Source of the DNA: CAZONU01 sp965370045
GTDB lineage: Bacteria; Planctomycetota; SZUA-567; JAKLDR01
NCBI GenBank assembly: GCA_965370045.1
Contig: CBDUSI010000089.1
Span: 1-18,858 of the forward strand
Length of the DNA stretch: 18,858 nucleotides
Direction: 5' to 3'
In this document: one piece after another, positions 1 through 7,300 of the stretch
How the letters are laid out: each line of letters opens with the position of its first letter
Numbering within the stretch: the stretch's first letter is position 1
The notes under the pieces: generated by a model
What the model saw: the letters and a program-made list of their open reading frames with translations, nothing else
Told to the model about the DNA's origin: nothing
The model's database searches: none
Position numbers and translations under genes: made by a program

Positions 1-898
1 GGGCCAGGCGGAGCGCCCCGGGCAGCGCCGCGCCCGCGCCCCCGCCGGCCAGGCCCGCGTAGCTGGCGGTGTGGTGCGGCGCGCGGAAGGGCCGGGTGGC
101 GACCAGCGCCGCGCCGGGCGCTATCAGCCCGGCCACCGAGTGGACCCGGGTGGTCTCCAGCGCTTCCTCCAGGGTCATGCGCGGGAGGATGCCGGGGAGC
201 CGCGCGGCCAGCATGCTCTTGCCGCTGCCCGGCGGGCCGATCATGAGCAGGTTGTGGCCACCGGCGGCGGCGATGGTCAGGGCGCGCTTGGCGCTGGCCT
301 GGCCGCGGACGTCGGCGAGGTCCGCCGCGCCCTGGGCCGCGCAGCGCATGGCCGTTTCGACGTCCGCGGTGCAGCGTTCGAGGTCCAGCTTGCCGGTCAG
401 GAAGCCGGCCGCCTCGGGCAGGCTTCGCGGGGCGTAGACCGCCAGGCCCTCGACCACCGCGGCCTGGGCGGCGGTCGCCTCGGGGACCAGGATGCCCTCC
501 AACCCCGCCGCGCGGGCGGCCAGCGCCGCGGGCAGCCCGCCGCGCACCGGCCGCAGCGCGCCGTCCAGGGCCAGCTCGCCGAGGAGCATGAAGCGCTCGG
601 CGCGCGCCAGGTCGAGTTGTCCGCCGGCGGCCAGCACCGCGACGGCGATGGCCAGGTCGAAGGCCGGGCCCTCCTTGCGGAGGTCGGCGGGCGCCAGGTT
701 GACGGTGACCCTGCGGGGCGGGAAGCGATAGCCGGAGTTGAGCACCGCGCTTTTCACCCGCTCGCGGCTCTCCTTGACTGCCGCGTCGGGCAGGCCCACG
801 ACAGTGACCGCGGGCAGGCCGCCGGAGATGTCCACTTCGACCTCGACGATCCGGGCGTCGAGGCCCACCAGCGCGGCGCTGAGCGTCTTGGCCAGCAT
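1..898 (-). CDS. comM: ComM/YifB-family Mg-chelatase-like AAA+ ATPase, N-terminal part (runs off the window)
   Basis: The gene starts at ATG 898 and continues past position 1, so only the first 299 residues are visible; the family is about 500 residues long. Residues 1-47 carry the typical ComM/YifB opening (MLAKTLSAALVGLDA, then VGLPDAAVKESRERV), a Lon-protease-like fold. The Walker A motif GPPGSGKS is at residues 221-228. Near the window edge is the family signature RPFRAPHHT. Walker B and the C-terminal domain lie outside the window. Family knowledge: ComM is a hexameric branch-migration helicase that helps integrate incoming single-stranded DNA during natural transformation; many non-competent bacteria also carry it, so the role here is not proven. 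It begins 12 bp after the mqnA stop and is probably co-transcribed with mqnA. The identification is firm; the exact role is inferred. Confidence 0.93.
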   Translation of the reverse strand, partial: MLAKTLSAALVGLDARIVEVEVDISGGLPAVTVVGLPDAAVKESRERVKSAVLNSGYRFPPRRVTVNLAPADLRKEGPAFDLAIAVAVLAAGGQLDLARAERFMLLGELALDGALRPVRGGLPAALAARAAGLEGILVPEATAAQAAVVEGLAVYAPRSLPEAAGFLTGKLDLERCTADVETAMRCAAQGAADLADVRGQASAKRALTIAAAGGHNLLMIGPPGSGKSMLAARLPGILPRMTLEEALETTRVHSVAGLIAPGAALVATRPFRAPHHTASYAGLAGGGAGAALPGALRLA

Positions 899-910
899 TC
901 CCGGTCCGGG

Positions 911-1705
911 TTACCCGCGGTAGGTGGCCATGTTGACGCCGTCGACCACCAGCCCGGCACGGACCGCGTAGCGGTAGAAGGTCTGCAGGCCGCCGAGCTC
1001 CACGCGGCTGAGGTCGTACTGGAAGGTGCGCATCATGGAGGCCATGAGCAGTTCGGGATCGACGCCCAGGCGGACGGCCTCCACCTCGGCGACCTCGATG
1101 GCCCGGCGCAGGCCGTCGCGCTTGGCGACCACCAGGTCCTTGTCCAGGCCCTCAAGCTGCGCGCCGGCGCGCGCCGCCCAGACCCCGTACACGAAGGGCA
1201 GCCGGGCCAGCTTCCACCACAGCTCGCCCAGGTCGAAAACCTGCACCGCGCCAGGTGGAACCGGCACGCCCAGCTCCGCGCCGGCCACCCAGCCGTCGAG
1301 GGTCTCGTCCGCGGCGGCCCCCTCGGGGCCCGCGGCCACCCACTCGGGGGTCACCCCGAAGTTCTCCTTGAGGAAGATGGCCGCCAACGCGGCCAGCGCC
1401 GGCTCGTGAGGATCGACCCCCACCCGCTGCTGGTTGCCCAGCCCGGTGCGGGCCACGAATAGCCCGCAGCCCGCGGCCATCCTGGCGGTGACCGACATGT
1501 CCGGCAGGAGCACCAGCCCCGGCCGGCGGAAGTAGTCGATGGAGGGAATCAGGGCCACGTCCAACTCGTCGGCGGCCAGGCGCGCGGAGAGCTCCGCCCC
1601 GGAGGCGAAGATCACCCGGTGCCGGGGGCCCTCCACGCCCAGAGTGTAGACCATCACCTTGGCGTAGTAGCACGGCTGGCAGCCGATCAGGAACTTCTTG
1701 GCCAC
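911..1705 (-). CDS. mqnA: MqnA-like chorismate dehydratase (futalosine pathway of menaquinone synthesis)
   Basis: This 264-residue protein has the fold and landmarks of the MqnA/MqnD periplasmic-binding-like enzymes. It shows an early ELDVALIPSIDYFRR segment, then a DLGELWWKLARLPFVYGVWAAR segment, and a C-terminal FQYDLSRVELGGLQTFYRYA segment; the length and order match MqnA better than MqnD. MqnA dehydrates chorismate to 3-[(1-carboxyvinyl)oxy]benzoate, the first step of the futalosine route to menaquinone, in the cytosol. The usual N-terminal NTRPL-type substrate loop is replaced here by CQPCYYAKV, so substrate preference deserves a check. The start is GTG at 1705, preceded by GGAGGGA at good spacing. 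A promoter candidate lies just upstream (1730-1758). comM follows after 12 bp. No other mqn gene is in the window. Confidence 0.85.
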   Translation of the reverse strand: MAKKFLIGCQPCYYAKVMVYTLGVEGPRHRVIFASGAELSARLAADELDVALIPSIDYFRRPGLVLLPDMSVTARMAAGCGLFVARTGLGNQQRVGVDPHEPALAALAAIFLKENFGVTPEWVAAGPEGAAADETLDGWVAGAELGVPVPPGAVQVFDLGELWWKLARLPFVYGVWAARAGAQLEGLDKDLVVAKRDGLRRAIEVAEVEAVRLGVDPELLMASMMRTFQYDLSRVELGGLQTFYRYAVRAGLVVDGVNMATYRG

Positions 1706-1729
1706 GAACGTCCCTCCAGTACGGGGGAG

Positions 1730-1758
1730 AGTATGGCAGATATGCCGGGAAAGTGCAA
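1730..1758 (-). promoter_or_regulatory. Candidate sigma70-type promoter of mqnA
   Basis: On the minus strand, TTGCAC (1758-1753) and CATACT (1735-1730) are separated by 17 bp. The -10 is preceded by TGC, which gives an extended -10 (TGnCATACT). The predicted start near 1723 leaves a short leader that contains the GGAGGGA ribosome site. The -35 matches consensus poorly (3 of 6), so this is a moderate call. Confidence 0.4.
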
Positions 1759-1804
1759 CAGAAATAGGAGGGCCGCGACCGGACGATCCCGCCGGAGAGG
1801 GCGC

Positions 1805-2317
1805 TCAGGGGAACAGCTCTCCGTAGTCGATCACCCTGCCGTCGCGGACCAGGAAGTAGATGTTGCCGGACTCGTCCGAAGGAAAGTGGTCCGGCGGGCC
1901 AGTATCGCTGTACCACAGCACTTTTTCCGAGCCGTTCGGCTCCACGCCCAGCATTTGCATCCACTCCGCAACCGACGCGTAATCACTTTGCACATCGCCC
2001 ATGCGCACCACCTTCGGAGGCCCCAGCAGCTCGCGCAGGCGCTTCTCGGTAAACTCCTTGTGGTTCTCTCGGAAGAAATGGGAAGCTTCGTAGATTGCCA
2101 CGCCGTCGCAGGTGCGCCGGTAGCGGTATGCGTGATACCTGAAGCGAACCAGCTCCCAGTTGGCCAGCGTCCACCAGCCGGCGAAGGCGACCAGCGCCCC
2201 CAGGGCCCCGAAGATGATCCAGCACCACCGGGATTCGCGCCGCCGGCCCCGAAGTGGCGCCGTCGCCAGGGAATCGCCCGGCTTGCCGCTTGCCTCGGAG
2301 GCACCACCGGTTTCCAT
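1805..2317 (-). CDS. Hypothetical protein with one transmembrane helix
   Basis: I do not recognise this 170-residue protein. It has a charged, Arg-rich N-terminus (residues 1-29), one hydrophobic segment at about residues 31-52 (WCWIIFGALGALVAFAGWW), and then a soluble domain of about 115 residues. The topology suggests a single-pass membrane protein with the C-terminal domain outside the cytosol. The C-terminal domain contains a REL.GPP segment, a LWYSDTGPP segment and an NIYFLVRDGRVIDYG ending, reminiscent of small SmpA/BamE-like or DUF-type domains that contain an LxxLLGxP motif; this likeness is only a suggestion. The start at ATG 2317 has GGAG about 9 bp upstream. It lies 30 bp after the DUF3604 gene on the same strand, so the two may be co-transcribed. 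Nothing indicates a function. Confidence 0.75.
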   Translation of the reverse strand: METGGASEASGKPGDSLATAPLRGRRRESRWCWIIFGALGALVAFAGWWTLANWELVRFRYHAYRYRRTCDGVAIYEASHFFRENHKEFTEKRLRELLGPPKVVRMGDVQSDYASVAEWMQMLGVEPNGSEKVLWYSDTGPPDHFPSDESGNIYFLVRDGRVIDYGELFP

Positions 2318-2347
2318 TCATGGACTCCGTAAACGTTCTTGGCCGCG

Positions 2348-4231
2348 CTACTGCGGGTCGATCCACACCGGGCTGGTCCAGGCCATGCCCGGCCACTCCA
2401 GCGGCAGCTGCACGACGCGCGCGTAGTAGACCACCGGGCCGGTGAACTCCTCTTCGAGAGTCACCTCCGCGTCGCTGGTCAGTTGGGGGACGCCTTCGGT
2501 GATCAGGGCGGCCTTCCTGACGATCTCGGTGCGCGGCGACACCGACTCGATAATCCTGAACCCGTCGTCGGCGCCGAAGCGGTGGCGCAGCACGTCGACG
2601 CGAACCAGCATGTCCGTGCCCCAAACATTGAGACGCACGGGCAGCCTGGCGCCCGGCTTGCGCCTGGCCTCCCCCCCCATCCCCACGCCGTCGACCGAGA
2701 ACTCCAGGAGGATGCGCTCTCCGGTGGTGGCGTAGCAGTGGCGGGCCTTGACGGCGTCGAAGATGCCCTCGCGGGTGAGCTCCTCCGCGAGGACGGCGGC
2801 GATGCCCCCGTGCCGGCGGCCGCCCTGGCCGGAGTGCTCGTCCGAGGAGCCGATGACACCTATCCGCCGCCCGGCGGTCCAGTAACTCTGCGCGTAGAAG
2901 GGCCCCGGCACCGAGCAGTTGGAGCGCCGCTCGAGGTTGCGCATGCGGTTGAACTCGTAGGCCAGGATGTGGTGCGGGTCGTAGAGCTCGCTCTGGCCGT
3001 GGTGGCCGTAGATCTCCATCACCGGGCGCAGGCCCTTGTCGTCCTTTACGGCGTCCAGGTCCACCGCGCAGCCGATGTCGCCCTCGGGCGGCAGGTTCTG
3101 CCAGCCCATCCCGGTATGGTGGGGAAGCAGCATGCAGTTCCGGGGCTCGGCTTCGATCTTGGCGGTGCTCTCCCGAGACTCTTCCATGCTGCCGCGCGGG
3201 TAGCAGCCGGGCCGCAGCCGGCAGCGCAGGAAGGCTTCCTCGTCGCGGAAGTAGGCGTTATGGTGGCCGGTCCAGTGGCCGGGGTTGCGCTCGTCGCCGA
3301 ACAAAGTCACGAACTCGCCCGGGCGATGGGCCGCGCGGGCCCACTCAATGGTCTGCTGGTAGCCGCCGTCGCCCAGAGCCTCGCAGTGGTCCGCGGTGCA
3401 GGCGAAATCCAACCCGGAGACCTCGCGGGCGTAGCCGTAGGGGTCGCAGCCCATTCCGTCGCCGGAGCAGGTGGTGTGAATGTGAGTGTCTCCCCAGTAA
3501 GGGCCGCGTGCGCCCTCCGCGACCCGGACCGCGTTGGAGACCGTCTCTCCCATCCGGAAGCGGTGAACGCCTTCGGTCTCGATGGTGACCGGCACGCGGA
3601 CGCTCCCGGTGAAGCTGAGCCCCTCGGCAACTGGCCCCACGCCGACGAGTTCCAGGGACTGGTTTTCGTAACGCGTCGCCGAACGGTTCTCGAAGCGGTC
3701 CAGCGAAACCACCAGCACCTCGAACTCCCGACCCGGCTCGGCGCCGGAGGGAACGATGACCCTCAGCGCCCGGGCCTCTCCAGGCTGGGTGACGATCTCG
3801 GGCGCCTTCTCCGGGGCCGCGTTCTTGACTCGGACGTAGAGTGTCTCGGTCTCGGCGACGTAGGGCGCGGGGGTGTTGGCGTAGGTGATCTTCACCTCGC
3901 CGCCCGCGGGGACGCGGCCTTCTGCCAACCTAGCGCTAAAGAGCCGTCCGTGGCGGGTGCGCCCCTCCGGGAAGAAGGGGTTGCGCTCAGTGATCCCGAC
4001 CTCGAAGCGCGCCCCGTCGGCCGAGGCCGACACGTAGTGGTCCCCATCGGGGTCGGAACTCTGCACCTTGCGCGTGAAGCTCGGCCCGGAGATCAGCAGC
4101 CAGGAGTTGGGGAACTGGACCTCGATGGCGTCGCCGGATTTGAGCTCATCGTCGGGCCGGACGGTGAGTTCCACGCTGCAGCGTTCGGCGACCTTGAAGG
4201 GGTTGTTGACGACTTCGGCGGTGACGGCCAT
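2348..4231 (-). CDS. DUF3604-family protein with PHP-like metal-binding motifs
   Basis: This 627-residue protein has an N-terminal beta-rich region (about residues 1-235) that resembles an immunoglobulin-like domain, followed by a PHP-like domain. Likely metal ligands are visible: GDTHIHTTCSGDG with D248, H250 and H252; TADHCEA; HHTGMGW with H371 and H372; and GSSDEHSGQGG with D464 and H466. These are the hallmarks of DUF3604, whose members are predicted metal-dependent hydrolases of unknown substrate. A C-terminal beta-rich part (about residues 520-627) ends in a PVWIDPQ segment. There is no signal peptide, so it is probably cytosolic. The start at ATG 4231 has GGAGGAGA about 5-8 bp upstream. 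The promoter candidate is overlapped by a perfect inverted repeat. It is divergent from ridA, and the one-helix protein gene follows. Family assignment is good; function is unknown. Confidence 0.85.
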   Translation of the reverse strand: MAVTAEVVNNPFKVAERCSVELTVRPDDELKSGDAIEVQFPNSWLLISGPSFTRKVQSSDPDGDHYVSASADGARFEVGITERNPFFPEGRTRHGRLFSARLAEGRVPAGGEVKITYANTPAPYVAETETLYVRVKNAAPEKAPEIVTQPGEARALRVIVPSGAEPGREFEVLVVSLDRFENRSATRYENQSLELVGVGPVAEGLSFTGSVRVPVTIETEGVHRFRMGETVSNAVRVAEGARGPYWGDTHIHTTCSGDGMGCDPYGYAREVSGLDFACTADHCEALGDGGYQQTIEWARAAHRPGEFVTLFGDERNPGHWTGHHNAYFRDEEAFLRCRLRPGCYPRGSMEESRESTAKIEAEPRNCMLLPHHTGMGWQNLPPEGDIGCAVDLDAVKDDKGLRPVMEIYGHHGQSELYDPHHILAYEFNRMRNLERRSNCSVPGPFYAQSYWTAGRRIGVIGSSDEHSGQGGRRHGGIAAVLAEELTREGIFDAVKARHCYATTGERILLEFSVDGVGMGGEARRKPGARLPVRLNVWGTDMLVRVDVLRHRFGADDGFRIIESVSPRTEIVRKAALITEGVPQLTSDAEVTLEEEFTGPVVYYARVVQLPLEWPGMAWTSPVWIDPQ

Positions 4232-4252
4232 GAAGTGTCTCCTCCGGGGCTG

Positions 4253-4285
4253 GGACGCGGGGCCATTCTTTCACGCCCCGCGTCC
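4253..4285. repeat. Perfect 11-bp inverted repeat in the divergent DUF3604/ridA promoter region
   Basis: The arms GGACGCGGGGC (4253-4263) and GCCCCGCGTCC (4275-4285) are exact reverse complements with an 11-bp centre (4264-4274). The centre contains the candidate -10 hexamer of the DUF3604 promoter, so the arms flank the -10 and would cover the transcription start. This geometry suits an operator for a dimeric regulator. A leader RNA hairpin is less likely because the predicted start lies inside the left arm. Confidence 0.7.
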
Positions 4286-4293
4286 ACTGTCAA
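4265..4293 (-). promoter_or_regulatory. Candidate promoter of the DUF3604 gene
   Basis: On the minus strand, a perfect -35 TTGACA (4293-4288) is followed after 17 bp by AAGAAT (4270-4265, 4 of 6 matches). The predicted start is near 4258, giving a leader of about 27 nt before ATG 4231. Confidence 0.55.
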
Positions 4294-4309
4294 GCGCCGC
4301 GGGGCGGGC

Positions 4310-4338
4310 TTGATTGCGCGCCCGGAGCGGGGTAAGCT
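4310..4338 (+). promoter_or_regulatory. Weak candidate promoter of ridA
   Basis: TTGATT (4310-4315) and TAAGCT (4333-4338) are 17 bp apart. The predicted start near 4345 would give a 16-nt leader that includes the GAGAGGAG ribosome site. The -10 match is poor, so this is tentative. Confidence 0.3.
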
Positions 4339-4360
4339 GCACGCCCGAGAGGAGACTGAC

Positions 4361-4744
4361 ATGGCGGAAATAGTCGAGACCAAGGACGCTCCCGCGCCGC
4401 AGGGGCCCTACTCGCAGGGAATCCGCGCCGGGGACTTTTTCTTCCCTGCCGGACAGGTGCCCATTGACCCGGCCACCGGCGAGGTCGTTGGCGCCGATGA
4501 CGCGGGAGTTGCCGCGGAGCGAACGCTGAAAAACCTCGGCGCGATACTCAAGGCCGCCGGGGCTTCTTATGACAACGTGGTCAAGGTCACGCTGTACCTC
4601 GCGGACATGAACGACTTCGCGGCGGTCAACGAGGTTTACGCGAAGTACTTCGGAGAGGCCAAGCCGGCGCGCGTCTGCGTGGAGTGCTCGCGACTGCCCA
4701 AGGACGTCAAGCTGGAAATCGACGCGGTGGCCTACCTGGGATGA
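4361..4744 (+). CDS. ridA: RidA/YjgF-family reactive-intermediate (enamine/imine) deaminase
   Basis: This 127-residue protein is full length for RidA. It carries the family features GPYSQGI near the N-terminus, GQVPIDPATGE, TLKNLGAILKAAG, VKVTLYLADM, and the C-terminal PARVCVECSRLPKDVKLEIDAV. Arg104 and Glu119 correspond to the catalytic Arg and Glu of E. coli RidA, so the enzyme should be active. RidA hydrolyses 2-aminoacrylate and related enamines released by PLP enzymes, which protects them from damage; it is cytosolic and trimeric. The start at ATG 4361 is chosen because GAGAGGAG lies just upstream and the RidA fold begins here; the frame is open far upstream only as a GC-rich shadow of the DUF3604 gene on the other strand. 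A secreted-protein gene follows after 20 bp. Confidence 0.95.
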   Translation: MAEIVETKDAPAPQGPYSQGIRAGDFFFPAGQVPIDPATGEVVGADDAGVAAERTLKNLGAILKAAGASYDNVVKVTLYLADMNDFAAVNEVYAKYFGEAKPARVCVECSRLPKDVKLEIDAVAYLG

Positions 4745-4764
4745 GACGACCGGAGGAGGTTGCG

Positions 4765-5292
4765 ATGAAGAAGGCAATGGTAGCTTTCCTGTGCGGCGCG
4801 GGGGTCGTAGCCCTGGTGGTGGCCGCGGAAGCGGCGGCGGCGAAGAAGAAGAAAGTCTCCCGCCCCAAGTACAGCAACGCCCGGCACGGCTTCAGCATTG
4901 AAACCCCGCTGTTCGCGGACGTGCCCAAGGGCAAAAGCCTTACGCTGGCCGCCTTCAAGGCACCGGTCAGTAAGGCCTCCTCCAGCAATGTCAACATCCT
5001 GATTCAGAAGAGGAGCACCTCTATCGACGCATATGATAAGCTCACGCTCAAGGAGTTAAACGCGATGGGCGTCACGATCAACAGCAAGAAGAGGTCCAAG
5101 GTCGGCGGGCTCGACGCGCTGCACCTGGACTGCGAGGGGAAGATGGTCGGCCGTGAGCTGCGCTTCCTCTCGCTGGCCGTTTTCAAGAAGGACGAGGTCG
5201 TTCTCGTGACCTGCACGGCACTGAAGAGCGAGTTCAAGGGCGTGGAGAAGGAGTTCCGCGCCTGCCTGGCCAGCTTCAAGCTGACGCCCTGA
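4765..5292 (+). CDS. Secreted hypothetical protein, lysine-rich
   Basis: This is a 175-residue protein. Residues 1-26 form a signal peptide (MKK start, hydrophobic core AMVAFLCGAGVVALVVA, then AEAAAA), followed by a KKKKV stretch that begins the mature protein. The rest contains RHGFSIETPLF, a buried beta-strand pattern and a C-terminal ACLASFKLTP, which resembles PsbP-like or DUF1795-type small exported proteins; this is a shape resemblance only. The start is set at ATG 4765 because GGAGGAGGT lies directly upstream (4752-4760) and a signal peptide follows. It trails ridA by 20 bp and converges with the trxB-like gene at 5313. The function is unknown. Confidence 0.82.
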   Translation: MKKAMVAFLCGAGVVALVVAAEAAAAKKKKVSRPKYSNARHGFSIETPLFADVPKGKSLTLAAFKAPVSKASSSNVNILIQKRSTSIDAYDKLTLKELNAMGVTINSKKRSKVGGLDALHLDCEGKMVGRELRFLSLAVFKKDEVVLVTCTALKSEFKGVEKEFRACLASFKLTP

Positions 5293-5305
5293 CCATCCAT
5301 GATGG
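5293..5305. terminator. Small hairpin between convergent genes
   Basis: CCATC (5293-5297) and GATGG (5301-5305) pair around a 3-nt loop in the 20-bp gap between the two convergent genes. There is no U-run on either side, so any terminator role is weakly supported. Confidence 0.2.
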
Positions 5306-5312
5306 ACTGCTA

Positions 5313-6488
5313 CTACTTCCGCTGGTTGAGATAGTCCCGCACGAAGAAGCTGGCCATGGTGCCGTCGCCGACGGCGGTGGCAATCTGCGCCTTGGCTCCG
5401 CTGCGACAGTCGCCGGCCACGAAGAAGCCGGGCTTGTCGGTCTCGACGGTGCCCGGCCTGGTCGTCAGGAACTTCCACTGGTCGAACTCGGCGTAGCCCT
5501 CGAAGCACTGGGTGTTGGGCACTCGGCCGATGAACACGAACACGCCCTCGACCGGCGCGCACTGCTCGGCGCCGCTCTGCTTCTCGCGGACGTTGATGCA
5601 CTTGATGGCGCCCTTCCCGTCGGCCTTGATGGACTTCACCTCGTGGTTGTAGTTGACCTTGACGCGCCCGTCGGCCAGAAGCTCCTCGACCATCTTCTTC
5701 TGGGCGGAAAGCTCGCCGCGGCGGTGGAAGAGGTGAATCTCCTTGACGAACTTGAGCAGGAACAGCGACTCCTCCACCGCGGTGTTGCCGCCGCCGACCA
5801 CCGCGATGGTCTTGTTACGGAAGAAGGGACCGTCGCAGGTCGCGCAGTAGCTGACCCCCCGGCCGCTGAGCTCCTTGTCGCCGGGCACCCCCAGTCGGCG
5901 GTAGTCGCTGCCCGAGGCGGCGATCACCGTCGGGGCGCGAAAAACGGTGTCGCCGGCCAACACCTCGTGCATATCACCGTCGTCGCGGATGCCGGTGATC
6001 TCCAGGGGGTGGACCACCTCGGCCCCGAAGCGCCGCGCCTGGTGGGTGAGCTTCTCGGCGAGCTCCGGCCCGCTGATCCCCTGGGGGAAGCCGGGGTAGT
6101 TCTCGACCTCGTTAGTCGTGTTGATTTGCCCGCCGGGCTGGCCCTTGTCTATGACAATGGTGGCGATCTCCTCGCGGGCCAGGTACAGCGCTGCGGTCAG
6201 GCCCGCGGGGCCGGCGCCGACTATGACGCACTGGGCCTCAACGACGGCGGGGAGTTTCTTGCCGAAGAAGACCTTGAGCTCGCAGGGCCCCGGGCGGATC
6301 AGCGTCCGGCCCGGCGCCTCCACGGTGGGCAGCGCTGGGGTGCCGTAGCCGATTTCCGCGGCGCGCCCGGCGGCGTCCTCCGAGGCGGCCACGTCCAGTT
6401 CTTCGAACTCGATCTCGTTGGCCGCCAGCCACTCCTTGACTTCCTGGCAGTCAGGACAGTCCGGCTGGGTGTAGAGCTTGGTGCTCAT
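5313..6488 (-). CDS. trxB: Glutaredoxin-thioredoxin reductase fusion (NADPH-dependent disulfide reductase)
   Basis: The 391-residue protein has an N-terminal glutaredoxin/NrdH-like domain (about residues 1-78) with a CPDC redox motif at C11/C14 and a TPALPT cis-proline region at 50-55. It is joined to a full low-molecular-weight thioredoxin reductase (about 85-391). The reductase shows the FAD motif GAGPAG (91-96), the redox centre CATC (C215/C218) in SYCATCDGPFF, the NADPH motif VVGGGNTAVEE, and the C-terminal FAD segment FFVAGDCRS with the family QIATAVGDG ending. Known TrxR enzymes reduce thioredoxin; the fused domain probably receives electrons directly. The start at ATG 6488 is preceded by TTAGGA. 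It lies 61 bp downstream of the S24 regulator gene on the same strand and is probably co-transcribed with it. TrxR-Trx fusions are known; a glutaredoxin at the N-terminus is less usual. Confidence 0.92.
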   Translation of the reverse strand: MSTKLYTQPDCPDCQEVKEWLAANEIEFEELDVAASEDAAGRAAEIGYGTPALPTVEAPGRTLIRPGPCELKVFFGKKLPAVVEAQCVIVGAGPAGLTAALYLAREEIATIVIDKGQPGGQINTTNEVENYPGFPQGISGPELAEKLTHQARRFGAEVVHPLEITGIRDDGDMHEVLAGDTVFRAPTVIAASGSDYRRLGVPGDKELSGRGVSYCATCDGPFFRNKTIAVVGGGNTAVEESLFLLKFVKEIHLFHRRGELSAQKKMVEELLADGRVKVNYNHEVKSIKADGKGAIKCINVREKQSGAEQCAPVEGVFVFIGRVPNTQCFEGYAEFDQWKFLTTRPGTVETDKPGFFVAGDCRSGAKAQIATAVGDGTMASFFVRDYLNQRK

Positions 6489-6549
6489 CGCGCGTTCCTA
6501 ACTGATGCGAACATATTTCAATTCCGTAAGAAGTTCCCGCCGCCGCGGC

Positions 6550-7224
6550 TCACTCGAAGAGGCGCACGTGCTGGACCAGCTTCCACATCTGGATTATCTC
6601 CTGGGCGGGAACCCGGGCCTCCTCGTAGGAGCGGTTCAGTGGCACCAGCCGCACCTGGTTGGCCTCGAAGTAGACCTGCTTGAAGGTGGAGAACTCGTCG
6701 GTGCGCATGAAGGCGTAGTCCCCGCTGCGTGGTGGGCGCTGGGCGAAGACCACGATGTCCCCCGGCACGAAGCTGTCCGAGCCCGGCGAGGTCATCGAGT
6801 CACCGAAGACCCGGCAGGCGAAGCAGGGCACGTCGACCAGCGGCACCTGGATGACCATGTCACTGAGGCCCACCGGGTGCCCGCCGTCGTCGAAGTCGAT
6901 GGTGTAGCCCGCGCTGGTCTCGAAGACCGGGACGGTCATGGTCTTGATCCCCGCCACCCCCAGGTCCTCGGCTCCCGAGCCCGGGCGGGGCAGCGGCCAG
7001 GTGGTCATGGCCGCCAGTTTGACGGCCTCCATCTCGATGGACTCCACGGTGGTGCCCAGGGCCTCGGCGACCCGGGCCAGCGTGTTGTGTCGCGGCTCGC
7101 AGTGCCCCTTCTCTATGCGCGAGAGGTTGGGCTGCTTCACGTTGCAGGCATTGGACAGGTCCGACTGCCGCAGTCGAGCGTTCTCGCGCAGCTTCTTGAT
7201 GACCCTGCCGATCTCCCCAGCCAT
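6550..7224 (-). CDS. XRE-family repressor with S24 (LexA-like) self-cleaving peptidase domain
   Basis: The protein is 224 residues from ATG 7224. Residues 6-60 form an XRE/Cro helix-turn-helix (RLRQSDLSNACNVKQPNLSRIEKG). Residues about 98-220 form an S24 peptidase: the cleavage-site A105-G106 in FETSAGYT, nucleophile S143 in FGDSM, and general base K182 in TFKQVYFE. The A-to-S spacing (38) and S-to-K spacing (39) are close to LexA (35 and 37). It is not LexA itself, because the DNA-binding domain is XRE rather than the LexA winged helix. A CxxC (C134-C137) sits just ahead of the catalytic loop. The start is chosen because CAGGAGGGCGGAGG is upstream; an earlier in-frame codon at 7281 lies upstream of the predicted transcription start. 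Self-cleavage on a stress signal and repression of its own operon, including trxB, are inferred. Confidence 0.88.
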   Translation of the reverse strand: MAGEIGRVIKKLRENARLRQSDLSNACNVKQPNLSRIEKGHCEPRHNTLARVAEALGTTVESIEMEAVKLAAMTTWPLPRPGSGAEDLGVAGIKTMTVPVFETSAGYTIDFDDGGHPVGLSDMVIQVPLVDVPCFACRVFGDSMTSPGSDSFVPGDIVVFAQRPPRSGDYAFMRTDEFSTFKQVYFEANQVRLVPLNRSYEEARVPAQEIIQMWKLVQHVRLFE

Positions 7225-7271
7225 GCCTCCGCCCTCCTGAGAATAGCCTTTGACCCGACCCTGTTGCTCTA

Positions 7272-7300
7272 CATATATCACAGTATCGCGGAAAAGTCAA
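7272..7300 (-). promoter_or_regulatory. Promoter of the S24 regulator gene
   Basis: On the minus strand, TTGACT (7300-7295, 5 of 6) and TATATG (7277-7272, 4 of 6) are separated by exactly 17 bp. The predicted start near 7265 gives a leader of about 41 nt to ATG 7224. The stretch is markedly AT-rich compared with the surrounding genes. Confidence 0.6.

Noticed and set aside
71..1462. A 463-codon plus-strand frame opposite comM and mqnA
   Set aside because: It has no family features and overlaps two recognised genes on the other strand.
2339..4744. An 801-codon plus-strand open frame running through the DUF3604 gene and into RidA
   Set aside because: Up to 4360 it is the antisense shadow of the DUF3604 gene, with low-complexity Gly/Ala/Arg/Val content. 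Only the RidA part from 4361 has a ribosome site and a recognisable fold.
6550..7224. Naming the S24 regulator LexA
   Set aside because: Its DNA-binding domain is XRE-type rather than the LexA winged helix; only the C-terminal peptidase half is LexA-like.
7225..7281. A 19-codon longer start for the S24 regulator
   Set aside because: The longer start lies upstream of the predicted transcription start and has no ribosome site; ATG 7224 has a good one and the helix-turn-helix begins directly after it.
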